Part shown: positions 1 to 7,102 of the stretch, in pieces
Layout: every line of letters begins with the position of its first letter
Position numbering within the stretch: position 1 is the stretch's first letter
Assembly (NCBI GenBank): GCA_002332795.1
Contig: DDBP01000244.1
Coordinates: 1 to 15,489 of the forward strand
Direction of reading: 5' to 3'
DNA from: Anaerolineales bacterium UBA2029
GTDB taxonomy: Bacteria; Chloroflexota; Anaerolineae; Aggregatilineales; Aggregatilineaceae
DNA length: 15,489 nt
Program-made: the position numbers and the translations under genes
The notes under the pieces: generated by a model
The model's database searches: none
What the model was told of the DNA's origin: nothing
What the model saw: only the letters and a program-made list of their open reading frames with translations

Positions 1-1422
1 CAGGTCAGCCGCAAGAAGCCCATTCTGGTGCTGAAAAGCGGTGTGACGGAGGCAGGGTCGCGGGCGGTGTCGAGTCACACGGGGTCGCTGGCCGGAGCCG
101 AAGCCGCCTATGACGCGGCATTCTATCAGGCGGGCGTGTTGCGCATGAACAGCCTGGAAGAACTGTTCAGCAATGCGCGCGCGTTCGCCAATCAGCCTTT
201 GCTGAAGGGCAGTCGCATCGCCATCATTACCAACGCGGGTGGCCCCGGCATTCTGGCTACGGACACCCTGGAGCGGTGCGGCATGCAGTTGGCCCGTCTG
301 CAGCGCGAGACCGTGCAGAAGCTGGAGGAGTTCCTGCCCGATGCGGCCAGCGCAGCCAATCCGGTAGACGTGCTGGGAGACGCGCGGCACGACCGTTATG
401 CGCAGGCGCTGGAACTGGTGGCCGCCGATCCCAACGTGGACGGCCTGCTGTGCATTGTCACGCCGCAGGCCATGACCGATATTGTGGAGACGGCCAACGC
501 GGTGGGCAAGCTCAGTCAGCGCACCGACAAGCCCATCCTGGGTGTCTTCATGGGCGAAGAACGGGCCAAAGCGGGCGAGGATGTGCTGGCCAGCTACAAT
601 GTGCCAAACTACAAATTCCCCGAACAGGCGGCGCGCGCGTTTGCTGCCATGCGCGACTATATTGTGGCACGCGACCGTCCGGAGCCAGAGTACGTCACAT
701 TCGACGTGGACAAGGCGACGGTGCGCAAGGTGTTCGACCAGGTGCTGGCCGAAGGACGGGTGAGCGTGGGTGAGGCCGAGGCGCGCGAAGTCGCCAGGGC
801 ATACGGTCTGCGCCTGCCGCAGAGCGAACTGGCTGCCAGCGCCGACGAAGCGGTGCGCATTGCCAACAAGATCGGCTACCCGGTGGTGCTGAAGATCGCC
901 AGCCCGGACATCCTGCACAAGACCGATGTGGGCGGCGTGAAAGTGGGGCTGCAGAACGCTGCCGATGTGCGCGATGCGTTCGATCTGATCGTCTATCGCG
1001 CCACACGCTACGTGCCTGATGCGCGTATCTGGGGCTGCCTGGTGCAGGAAATGGTGCCCATGAACGGCGTCGAGGTGCTGGTGGGCATGAGCAAAGACCC
1101 GCAGTTCGGGCCGTTGGTCACTTTCGGCTTAGGTGGTATCCTGGTAGAGGCCCTGAAAGATGTCACGTTCCGCGTCGCACCCTTTGGTCGCCAGGACGCC
1201 GAGGAGATGCTGGACGAAATCCGCGCTCACTCCCTGCTGGCAGGTGTGCGCGGGCGGCCTCCGGCGGATCGCGAAGCGATGGTGGATACCTTGCTGCGCA
1301 TCAATCAGCTTGTGACCGATTTCCCGGAGATCGTAGAGATGGACATCAACCCGTTGATGGTCTACGAAGCCGGGCAGGGCGCGATCACGCTGGATATGCG
1401 CCTGGTGCTGAAGAGCAAGTAA
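1..1422 (+). CDS. ADP-forming acetyl-CoA synthetase (fused alpha-beta), C-terminal 473 codons, 5' end outside window
   Basis: Converts acyl-CoA + ADP + phosphate to acid + CoA + ATP, giving cytoplasmic ATP by substrate-level phosphorylation. The frame is open from base 1 without a start, so the N-terminal CoA-binding domain lies upstream. Seen: the alpha-part motif SSHTGSLAG, whose His (bases 76-78) matches the phosphohistidine of this family; the NAGGPGI stretch near residue 80 of the visible part; then an ATP-grasp beta part from about residue 235 with GYPVVLKI and DILHKTDVGGV, whose His (bases 916-918) matches the second phospho-transfer His; and the ATP-grasp ending EMDINPLMV. Full-length fused members are about 700 residues, so roughly one third is missing. 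The gene lies 43 bases upstream of the DRTGG protein, probably in one operon. The substrate could be acetyl-CoA or another short or branched acyl-CoA; sequence alone does not decide. Protein acetyltransferases share this architecture but carry an extra GNAT domain, which is not visible here. Confidence 0.9.
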   Translation, partial: QVSRKKPILVLKSGVTEAGSRAVSSHTGSLAGAEAAYDAAFYQAGVLRMNSLEELFSNARAFANQPLLKGSRIAIITNAGGPGILATDTLERCGMQLARLQRETVQKLEEFLPDAASAANPVDVLGDARHDRYAQALELVAADPNVDGLLCIVTPQAMTDIVETANAVGKLSQRTDKPILGVFMGEERAKAGEDVLASYNVPNYKFPEQAARAFAAMRDYIVARDRPEPEYVTFDVDKATVRKVFDQVLAEGRVSVGEAEAREVARAYGLRLPQSELAASADEAVRIANKIGYPVVLKIASPDILHKTDVGGVKVGLQNAADVRDAFDLIVYRATRYVPDARIWGCLVQEMVPMNGVEVLVGMSKDPQFGPLVTFGLGGILVEALKDVTFRVAPFGRQDAEEMLDEIRAHSLLAGVRGRPPADREAMVDTLLRINQLVTDFPEIVEMDINPLMVYEAGQGAITLDMRLVLKSK

Positions 1423-1465
1423 GTGGTCCGATGGGCATTCGGCAAACTGAGAAGGAAAGACCAAC

Positions 1466-2548
1466 ATGACGAGTTTGTACATCACTTCGGTCAACACCTA
1501 TTCCGGCAAGACGGCGATCGCGCTGGGGCTGGGGTTGCGCATGCAGGCCGCCGGGCTGAAGGTGGGCTACCTCAAGCCGGTCAGCACGCAGCCGTACAAG
1601 GCCGGCGGGCGCGTGCTGGACGAAGACGCCGACTTTGTGCGCCGCACGTTGGGGCTGGAGACGCCCCCCTGGGAGCTTTCGCCTGTGATCATCACCAGCG
1701 AGCTGCTCGAAGAGGTGATGGACGGCACCATGGATCGTGACCTGCTGGCCGAGATTGAGGCGGCGCACAAGCAGGCCAGCGAAGAAAACGACGTGGTGAT
1801 TCTGGAAGGTGGCGCGAGCATGCGCGAGGGGTACGCGGTGGGCGTCAACACGCTGAGCGTGATCGAGCGCCTGAAGGTGCCGACCCTCAGTGTGGTGAGC
1901 TATGGGGAACAGTGCCGCGCGGCCATGTGCGTGCTGGACGACGCGCTGGCCTCCCTGCGTCGCCTGGGCGACTACCTCATCGGCATGGTCATCAACAGCG
2001 TGCCCCGCGAAGATATGCCCTACATGCGCGAGCGCGTGGTCCCGTTCCTGGAGAAACAGGGCATCAAGGTGCTGGGCGTGCTGCCTTACGATCCGTATCT
2101 GCGCGCGCTGAGCGTGGGCGAGATCATTGATGCGCTCAAGGCCAAGGTGCTGACCGGCGCGCATCTGCGCGAGCGCCTGGTGGAACACCTGAGCGTGGGG
2201 GCCATGTCGGTTGAGTCGGCGCTGCCGCGCTTCCGTCGGCAGCTCAACAAGGCCGTGTTCACCGGCGGTGATCGCACCGACATTCAGGCGGCGGCGCTCG
2301 AAACTTCGACGACCTGCCTGGTGCTCACCGGCAACCTGCAGCCGACCTCGACCATTCTCAAACGGGCCGAGGAACTCAACGTGGCGGTGCTGCTGGTGCC
2401 CGACAACACCCTGGAAGCGGTGGAGAAGGTCGAGAATCTGTTCGGACGCACCAGCCTGGGTCAGCCGGAGAAACTGAGCCGCTTCCAGGCCATTGTGGCC
2501 GAGCACCTGAAGTACGATGAGTTGATGAAGTTGTTGAAGCTGGGGTAA
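1466..2548 (+). CDS. P-loop/DRTGG protein, phosphotransacetylase-family without catalytic domain
   Basis: A 360-residue soluble protein. Seen: an N-terminal BioD/CobB-like P-loop fold with a Walker-A-like NTYSGKT at residues 10-16, VILEGG near 111-116, and VINSVPRE near 175-182; then a DRTGG-type domain from about residue 215 with FTGGDRTDIQAAALE at 265-279. This is the order found in the N-terminal half of long bacterial phosphotransacetylases (E. coli Pta type), but the protein ends where the PTA_PTB catalytic domain would begin. It therefore probably does not make acetyl phosphate itself. A regulatory or nucleotide-sensing role for the adjacent ADP-forming acetyl-CoA synthetase is inferred from the 43-base spacing and shared strand. 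The start is supported by AAGGAAAG at 1452-1459, 6 bases before ATG. An alternative is a stand-alone BioD-like ATPase of unrelated function. Confidence 0.8.
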   Translation: MTSLYITSVNTYSGKTAIALGLGLRMQAAGLKVGYLKPVSTQPYKAGGRVLDEDADFVRRTLGLETPPWELSPVIITSELLEEVMDGTMDRDLLAEIEAAHKQASEENDVVILEGGASMREGYAVGVNTLSVIERLKVPTLSVVSYGEQCRAAMCVLDDALASLRRLGDYLIGMVINSVPREDMPYMRERVVPFLEKQGIKVLGVLPYDPYLRALSVGEIIDALKAKVLTGAHLRERLVEHLSVGAMSVESALPRFRRQLNKAVFTGGDRTDIQAAALETSTTCLVLTGNLQPTSTILKRAEELNVAVLLVPDNTLEAVEKVENLFGRTSLGQPEKLSRFQAIVAEHLKYDELMKLLKLG

Positions 2549-2656
2549 GCCTGTGGGGCGCGGTCCGTGGCCCCCTTGATTGGCATGCCGCCCAATTCCT
2601 TGCTAACGGGAGCGTTGGTAGGGAAGTGGGCAGATGGTGACCAGGAGAGAGCACAC

Positions 2657-3955
2657 ATGACCTACACTCAGATCGAGTCCATTGTGGGGCGCGAAGTTCT
2701 GGATTCGCGCGGGAATCCGACGGTTGAAGTAGAAGTCGTGCTGGCCGACGAAAGCATGGGGCGTGCCATTGTGCCCAGTGGGGCGAGCACGGGCGAGCAT
2801 GAGGCGATCGAGCTGCGCGACGGCGACAAGAGTCGCTATGGTGGCAAGGGCGTGCTGAAGGCGGTGGAGAACGTCAACACCGTCATCGCCGACGAACTGC
2901 TCGGCTGGGACGCGACCGATCAGAAGGGGATTGATCAGATGCTGATCGCGCTCGATGGCACGCCCAACAAGGCGCGCCTGGGGGCCAATGCCATCCTGGG
3001 TGTGTCGCTGGCGGTGGCCAAGGCGGCTGCGGCGAGCGTCGGACTGCCGCTCTATCGTTACCTGGGCGGCGTGCACGCGCATGTGTTGCCCGTGCCGATG
3101 ATGAACATCCTCAATGGCGGCAAGCACGCGGCGGACAGCACGGACTTCCAGGAATTCATGGTCATGCCGGTCGGGGCCGAGAGCTTCCGCGAGGCGTTGC
3201 GCTGGTGCTCGGAGATTTACCAGAGCCTGAAGAAAGTGCTGGCCGGTCGTGGCTACCGCACCACCGTGGGTGACGAGGGCGGCTTTGCACCGAGTCTGCC
3301 CAGCAACGAGGGTGCCATCGAGGTGATCCTGGAGGCCATCGAGAAGGCGGGCTACAAACCTGGCGAGCAGGTCTGGCTGGCGCTAGACCCGGCGGTCAGC
3401 GAAATCTACCAGGACGGCAAGTACGTGCTGGCCAAAGAGGGACGCAGTCTCAGCGGGGAGGAAATGGTTGCCTTCTGGGCCGACTGGGTAGAGCGCTACC
3501 CGATCGTCTCGCTGGAAGACGGTCTCGACCAGAACGACTGGGATCACTGGGTGATGCTGCGCGAAGCGGTGGGCGACAAGGTGCAGCTTGTCGGTGATGA
3601 CCTGTTGGTTACCAACCCGCAACGTGTGCAGAAAGCCATCGAGCTGGGCGCGTGCAACTCGCTGCTGTGCAAGGTCAATCAGATCGGCACGCTGACGGAA
3701 GCCATGGCGGCCAGCCGCCTGAGCGTGATTCACAACTGGACGGTGGTGGTGAGCCATCGCAGCGGCGAGACCGAAGACGCGACGATCGCCGACCTGGTGG
3801 TGGCCATGAACGCCGGGCAGATCAAGACGGGCGCTCCGGCGCGGTCGGATCGCGTGGCCAAGTACAACCAACTGCTGCGCATCGAGGAACAGCTCGGCAG
3901 CGCGGCGGAGTACGCTGGCAAGAACGCTTTCCCCAACATCAAGCGTCGCCTCTAG
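2657..3955 (+). CDS. eno: Enolase (phosphopyruvate hydratase)
   Basis: Converts 2-phosphoglycerate to phosphoenolpyruvate in glycolysis and gluconeogenesis; cytoplasmic, Mg-dependent. The protein is 432 residues, the usual bacterial length. Seen: the N-terminal signature VLDSRGNPTVEVEV; the catalytic Glu of FQEF (E166) and of GDEGG (E207); metal ligands D244 (LALD), E287 (SLEDGL) and D314 (LVGDDL); catalytic K339 (KVNQIGT); H367 in SHRSGETED; and K390 before TGAPARS. All expected active-site residues are present. The frame is open 30 codons further upstream to a GTG at 2567, but the ATG at 2657 has AGGAGAG 8 bases ahead and gives the family N-terminus, so it is preferred. Slightly unusual are CNSLLCKVNQ and VIHNWTVVVSH, where most enolases have an Ile/Leu before the lysine and an AGYT-type segment. 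It lies between the acetate-forming pair and pyruvate kinase. Confidence 0.97.
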   Translation: MTYTQIESIVGREVLDSRGNPTVEVEVVLADESMGRAIVPSGASTGEHEAIELRDGDKSRYGGKGVLKAVENVNTVIADELLGWDATDQKGIDQMLIALDGTPNKARLGANAILGVSLAVAKAAAASVGLPLYRYLGGVHAHVLPVPMMNILNGGKHAADSTDFQEFMVMPVGAESFREALRWCSEIYQSLKKVLAGRGYRTTVGDEGGFAPSLPSNEGAIEVILEAIEKAGYKPGEQVWLALDPAVSEIYQDGKYVLAKEGRSLSGEEMVAFWADWVERYPIVSLEDGLDQNDWDHWVMLREAVGDKVQLVGDDLLVTNPQRVQKAIELGACNSLLCKVNQIGTLTEAMAASRLSVIHNWTVVVSHRSGETEDATIADLVVAMNAGQIKTGAPARSDRVAKYNQLLRIEEQLGSAAEYAGKNAFPNIKRRL

Positions 3956-3990
3956 ACGAAGGTCTTGCGCCTGGCGCACATGTAGTGGAC

Positions 3991-4023
3991 AATGCCTGGG
4001 ACGGGTTCCTGTCCCAGGCATTT
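3991..4023 (+). terminator. Rho-independent-type terminator after eno
   Basis: A perfect 12-bp inverted repeat: AATGCCTGGGAC (3991-4002) and GTCCCAGGCATT (4011-4022), with an 8-base loop and a short TTT tail. It begins 36 bases after the enolase stop and ends about 20 bases before the pyk ribosome-binding site. The T run is short, so some read-through into pyk is plausible. Confidence 0.7.
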
Positions 4024-4055
4024 AGGTTTGCGGTGTAGCGGGGGAGGAGGCGAAC

Positions 4056-5537
4056 ATGCAACTGGGAGGCGAGCACTACAAGCGCACCAAGATCGTGGCA
4101 ACAATCGGGCCGGCGTCGCAGGACATCGGAATGCTGCGGGCGATGGTGCGCGCGGGCATGGATGTGGCACGGATCAACTTCAGCCATGGCGATCATGAGA
4201 CACACGCCCGCAATATCGAAAACGTGCGGCGCGTGGCCGAAGAAGAAGGGCGCGTGGTGGCCATTCTGGCCGACATCCCCGGCCCGAAGATTCGCCTGGG
4301 CACGCTGGTGCAAGAGCCGCTCGAACTGACTGCCGGCGATCGGGTGACGTTAACCGCCGCCGCAACGCTTGACCCGGAACAACCTTTCATCATCCCTCTG
4401 CCGCACCAGGCCGTGCTGGACGATCTGAAGGTCGGCGAGCGTCTGCTGCTCGACGACGGACAACTGGAGTTCGTGGTGAGCGGTCGGCGCGGCGCAGATG
4501 TGCTGTGCGACGTAGTGCTGGGGGGGATGCTGTCCTCGCACAAGGGCGTGAGCGTGCCCGACTCGTCGCTGAGCATTTCTTCCATCACCGACGAAGACCG
4601 CGAGCACATTCGTTTTGCTCTGGAGCAGCAGGTGGACTACCTGGCCATGTCGTTCGTGCGCACCGCCGACGATATGCGCGAGCTGCGCTGGCTGGTGCGT
4701 CACCTGAAGGGCGACGCCGGACTGATTGCCAAGATCGAGAAGGCCGAGGCGCTGGCCAATTTCGAGGCGATCCTGGAGCAGTCCGACGGGATCATGGTGG
4801 CACGTGGCGACCTGGGCGTGGAGACACCCGCCGAGCAGGTGCCGGTGCACCAGAAGAACATCATCCGTCGCTGCAACGAGGTGGGCAAACCGGTGATCAC
4901 GGCCACGCAGATGCTGCAAAGCATGATCGAAAGTCCGCGTCCCACCCGCGCGGAGTCTACTGATGTGGCCAATGCTATCTTCGACGGGACGGACGCTGTG
5001 ATGCTCTCCGGCGAGACGGCGGTGGGCAAGTACCCGTTGCAGGCGGTGGAAACGATGGTACGTATTGCGCAGATCGCCGAGCAATACCTGGCCGAGCACC
5101 GCGAGCTGCATCATGACGAATTGAACCTGGGCGGTCAGCACCTGGAGCGGCAGCGTGCCATAGCCGCGGCGATCAGTCATGTGACAAGCCGCATCGCCGA
5201 TATGCTGGACGCGAAGCTGATCGTCGCCAGCACCTGGTCGGGGTACACGGCACAGCGCGTGGCGCGGGTGCGGCCCAGCACACCGATCCTGGCGGCGACT
5301 CCCAATAAACTGACCTATCGCCGGCTGGCGCTGGTGTGGGGGGTGATGCCCGTGCTGGTGCCAGAATTCGAGACCATAGACGAGATGATCAGCGTGGTGG
5401 TCAAGACGGCCTGTGACGCGGGCATGGTGACAGAGGGCGACCTGATGGTGATCATCGGCGGTGTGCCGTTTGGCATCGGCAGTCAGACGAACTTCCTCAA
5501 AGTGTTGACGGTGGGCGAAAACGACAAACCATGCTGA
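4056..5537 (+). CDS. pyk: Pyruvate kinase
   Basis: Transfers phosphate from PEP to ADP, giving pyruvate and ATP; final step of glycolysis, cytoplasmic. The protein is 493 residues against about 470 for typical bacterial enzymes. Seen: TKIVATIGPAS at the N-terminus; ARINFSHG (R39, N41, S43); D73 in ADIPGPKIR; catalytic K226 in IAKIE; metal ligands E228 and D252 (VARGDLG); the TATQML segment (T284); and SGETAVGKYP. The lid domain lies at about 80-175 and the C-terminal allosteric domain at about 365-493. There is no PEP-utiliser extension. K78 sits where potassium-dependent enzymes have Glu (GPEIR), the mark of the potassium-independent class. The start is set by GGAGGAGG at 4043-4050, 5 bases before ATG. 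The gene follows the hairpin after eno, so its transcription may be partly independent. The AEC permease starts 3 bases after its stop. Confidence 0.96.
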   Translation: MQLGGEHYKRTKIVATIGPASQDIGMLRAMVRAGMDVARINFSHGDHETHARNIENVRRVAEEEGRVVAILADIPGPKIRLGTLVQEPLELTAGDRVTLTAAATLDPEQPFIIPLPHQAVLDDLKVGERLLLDDGQLEFVVSGRRGADVLCDVVLGGMLSSHKGVSVPDSSLSISSITDEDREHIRFALEQQVDYLAMSFVRTADDMRELRWLVRHLKGDAGLIAKIEKAEALANFEAILEQSDGIMVARGDLGVETPAEQVPVHQKNIIRRCNEVGKPVITATQMLQSMIESPRPTRAESTDVANAIFDGTDAVMLSGETAVGKYPLQAVETMVRIAQIAEQYLAEHRELHHDELNLGGQHLERQRAIAAAISHVTSRIADMLDAKLIVASTWSGYTAQRVARVRPSTPILAATPNKLTYRRLALVWGVMPVLVPEFETIDEMISVVVKTACDAGMVTEGDLMVIIGGVPFGIGSQTNFLKVLTVGENDKPC

Positions 5538-5540
5538 GCG

Positions 5541-6449
5541 ATGAATACCCTGGCCGAAATCGTCTACAACATCATCACCCCTATCTTTCTGGTAGTAGCG
5601 GTGGGGTTCGTGGCCGACCGCCGCTTTGACATCGATCCCCGTTCGTTGTCGCGCCTGCTGGTGTACGTCTTCACCCCGTTCCTGATCTTTGAGGGTGTGG
5701 CCTATTCCGACCTCAGCGGAAGCGAGGCCGGGCAACTGGTCGCTGTGGCCATGGTGATGTCGGTGGGCGTGGCCCTGGCCGCGTGGGCGGTCGCGCGGTG
5801 GGCGCGCTTCGACCGGCATACGGGCGCGGCGTTCGCCCTCAGTGCCACGCTGATCAACGCGGGCAACTACGGTCTGCCGCTCAATCGCTTTGCCTTCGGG
5901 AGCGCAGGCGAAGAGCGGGCGCTGGTGTTCTTCATCGCCACCGTGGTGGTGTCGTACACACTGGGAGTGTTCCTGGCCTCGTTCGGCAGGCTGTCGGCGC
6001 GACTGGCGCTGCGCAACGTCTTCACCGTGCCGCTGATCTACGCGGCCTTGCTGGGACTGGCGGTGAACGTGGGCGGCGTGGACGTGCCGTTGCCGGTGAC
6101 CCGCGCCGTGGGGTTGCTGGCCGATGCCACCATTCCCGTCATGCTGACGGTGCTCGGCGTGCAGCTTTCCCGTGCCTCGATACGAGGACGGCTACAGCCG
6201 ATCCTGATGGCTTCGGCGCTGCGGTTACTGGTCGGCCCGCTGATCGCGGTAGGGCTGGCAGCACTGTTCGGCCTGAGCGGATTGACGCGGCAGGTGGCGA
6301 TCGTGCAGTCGGGGATGCCGACGGCAGTAGTCACTGGCGTGCTGGCGATTGAATTCGGCGCGGATGCCGAATTGGTGACGGCCACCATCCTGGTGAGCAC
6401 CCTCGCCAGCATCATCACCCTGACTGTGCTGCTGTCGTGGCTGATGTAG
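5541..6449 (+). CDS. AEC-family (auxin efflux carrier-like) permease
   Basis: An integral membrane carrier of 302 residues with about ten hydrophobic segments arranged as two five-helix halves. Seen: TM1 from about residue 7; the family's helix-break motif NAGNYG at 106-111; and the second-half counterpart around QSGMPTAVVTG at 256-266. Bacterial AEC members move organic acids such as malate, malonate or lactate, but the substrate cannot be read from sequence. Its ATG follows the pyruvate kinase TGA after only 3 bases, and I see no clear Shine-Dalgarno sequence ahead of it, so translation is probably coupled to pyk. That suggests a carrier for pyruvate-linked acids, which is inference. The gene converges on the zinc ribbon gene, with 4 bases between the two stops. 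Confidence 0.85.
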   Translation: MNTLAEIVYNIITPIFLVVAVGFVADRRFDIDPRSLSRLLVYVFTPFLIFEGVAYSDLSGSEAGQLVAVAMVMSVGVALAAWAVARWARFDRHTGAAFALSATLINAGNYGLPLNRFAFGSAGEERALVFFIATVVVSYTLGVFLASFGRLSARLALRNVFTVPLIYAALLGLAVNVGGVDVPLPVTRAVGLLADATIPVMLTVLGVQLSRASIRGRLQPILMASALRLLVGPLIAVGLAALFGLSGLTRQVAIVQSGMPTAVVTGVLAIEFGADAELVTATILVSTLASIITLTVLLSWLM

Positions 6450-6453
6450 GGGG

Positions 6454-6984
6454 CTATTCCTCGACGAATTCGACGGCGTCCGCAGCGGTCGCGCCAGCCG
6501 CGTAGGCGGGCGGGGTCACGACCTGCGGCTGAGGGACACGACCTGCCCCCACCTGGCTCCCGGCGCAATAGGGGCACAGGTTCCAGGGCAGCTCCAGCAA
6601 TTCTCCGCAGTGCACGCAGGGCTTCTTCAGCTTGGTATGGCAGTAGGGACAGACCTGCCAGGCGTCTTTGACGGCACGACCACAGCCGGGGCAGATCGGG
6701 CGGGTCTCGATGTTCTGCAGCAGCGCTTCCTCTTCAAGCGAGCGTTCGTAGGCCTCGGTGAGGGTTTCCTGGGGGCGCAGCAAGACGTAGATGATCACGC
6801 CGAACAGCCCCAACACGGCTACCATCAGGCTGGCAGCAACCTGAGCGAGCGGATCGCGCGAACGCTGACGCATGTCGCGCCATGTCCACAGGATCAGGCC
6901 GAGCCAGATGGCCGCGATCACGGCTCCGCTGGCGGTGATGCCGTAGAGAAGAATCGTGTTGAGTGTTTCCCGATCGAGCGTCAT
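6454..6984 (-). CDS. Membrane-anchored double zinc ribbon protein
   Basis: A 176-residue protein of unknown role. Seen: two hydrophobic segments at about residues 11-33 and 47-69; a short linker rich in Glu; then two tandem zinc ribbons, each CxxC-x10-CxxC (C98, C101, C112, C115 and C123, C126, C137, C140); and a Pro/Ala-rich tail ending in acidic residues. The paired ribbons and TM hairpin suggest a small structural or adaptor protein with the zinc domains on one membrane face, most likely cytoplasmic given basic residues (RDMRQRSRD) between the helices; topology is inference. The start is supported by AGGGAG at 6992-6997 on the minus strand, 7 bases ahead of ATG. Its stop lies 4 bases from that of the convergent AEC permease, with no room for a terminator between them. 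No enzymatic motif is seen. Confidence 0.85.
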   Translation of the reverse strand: MTLDRETLNTILLYGITASGAVIAAIWLGLILWTWRDMRQRSRDPLAQVAASLMVAVLGLFGVIIYVLLRPQETLTEAYERSLEEEALLQNIETRPICPGCGRAVKDAWQVCPYCHTKLKKPCVHCGELLELPWNLCPYCAGSQVGAGRVPQPQVVTPPAYAAGATAADAVEFVEE

Positions 6985-7047
6985 GCGCTTGCTCCCTGGA
7001 GCCGGAGAGCGAACGAAAGCTGCGGCAAACGATGGCCGCCGCGCAAA

Positions 7048-7056
7048 AGTATAGCA
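7048..7056 (-). promoter_or_regulatory. Possible extended -10 promoter for the zinc ribbon gene
   Basis: Minus-strand TGCTATACT, an extended -10 form, sits about 60 bases upstream of the zinc ribbon start. No good -35 hexamer is found at 16-18 bases, which extended -10 promoters tolerate. It would let this gene be expressed separately from the FecR-like gene 118 bases upstream. Confidence 0.4.
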
Positions 7057-7102
7057 CGGCCCGGTTAGTCCCGCGAAACGCGCGCGACCGAAGGGGTGGC
7101 GC

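Noticed and set aside
2580..2608. A possible eno promoter TTGGCA-N17-GCTAAC
   Set aside because: The -35 is good but the -10 matches only three positions; read-through from the upstream gene is as likely.
2567..2656. A 30-codon N-terminal extension of enolase from a GTG start
   Set aside because: Enolases start close to the IxxIxGREVLDSRGNP motif, and the ATG at 2657 has its own good ribosome site.
3965..3993. A possible pyk promoter TTGCGC-N17-GACAAT
   Set aside because: Only 7 of 12 consensus matches, and the -10 overlaps the terminator stem; too weak to annotate.
4350..5819. A 489-codon minus-strand frame, and similar ones at 1385-2506, 3383-4021 and 12783-13727
   Set aside because: All are antisense to well-identified enzymes (pyk, the DRTGG protein, eno, the SIS enzyme) and have shadow-like compositions.
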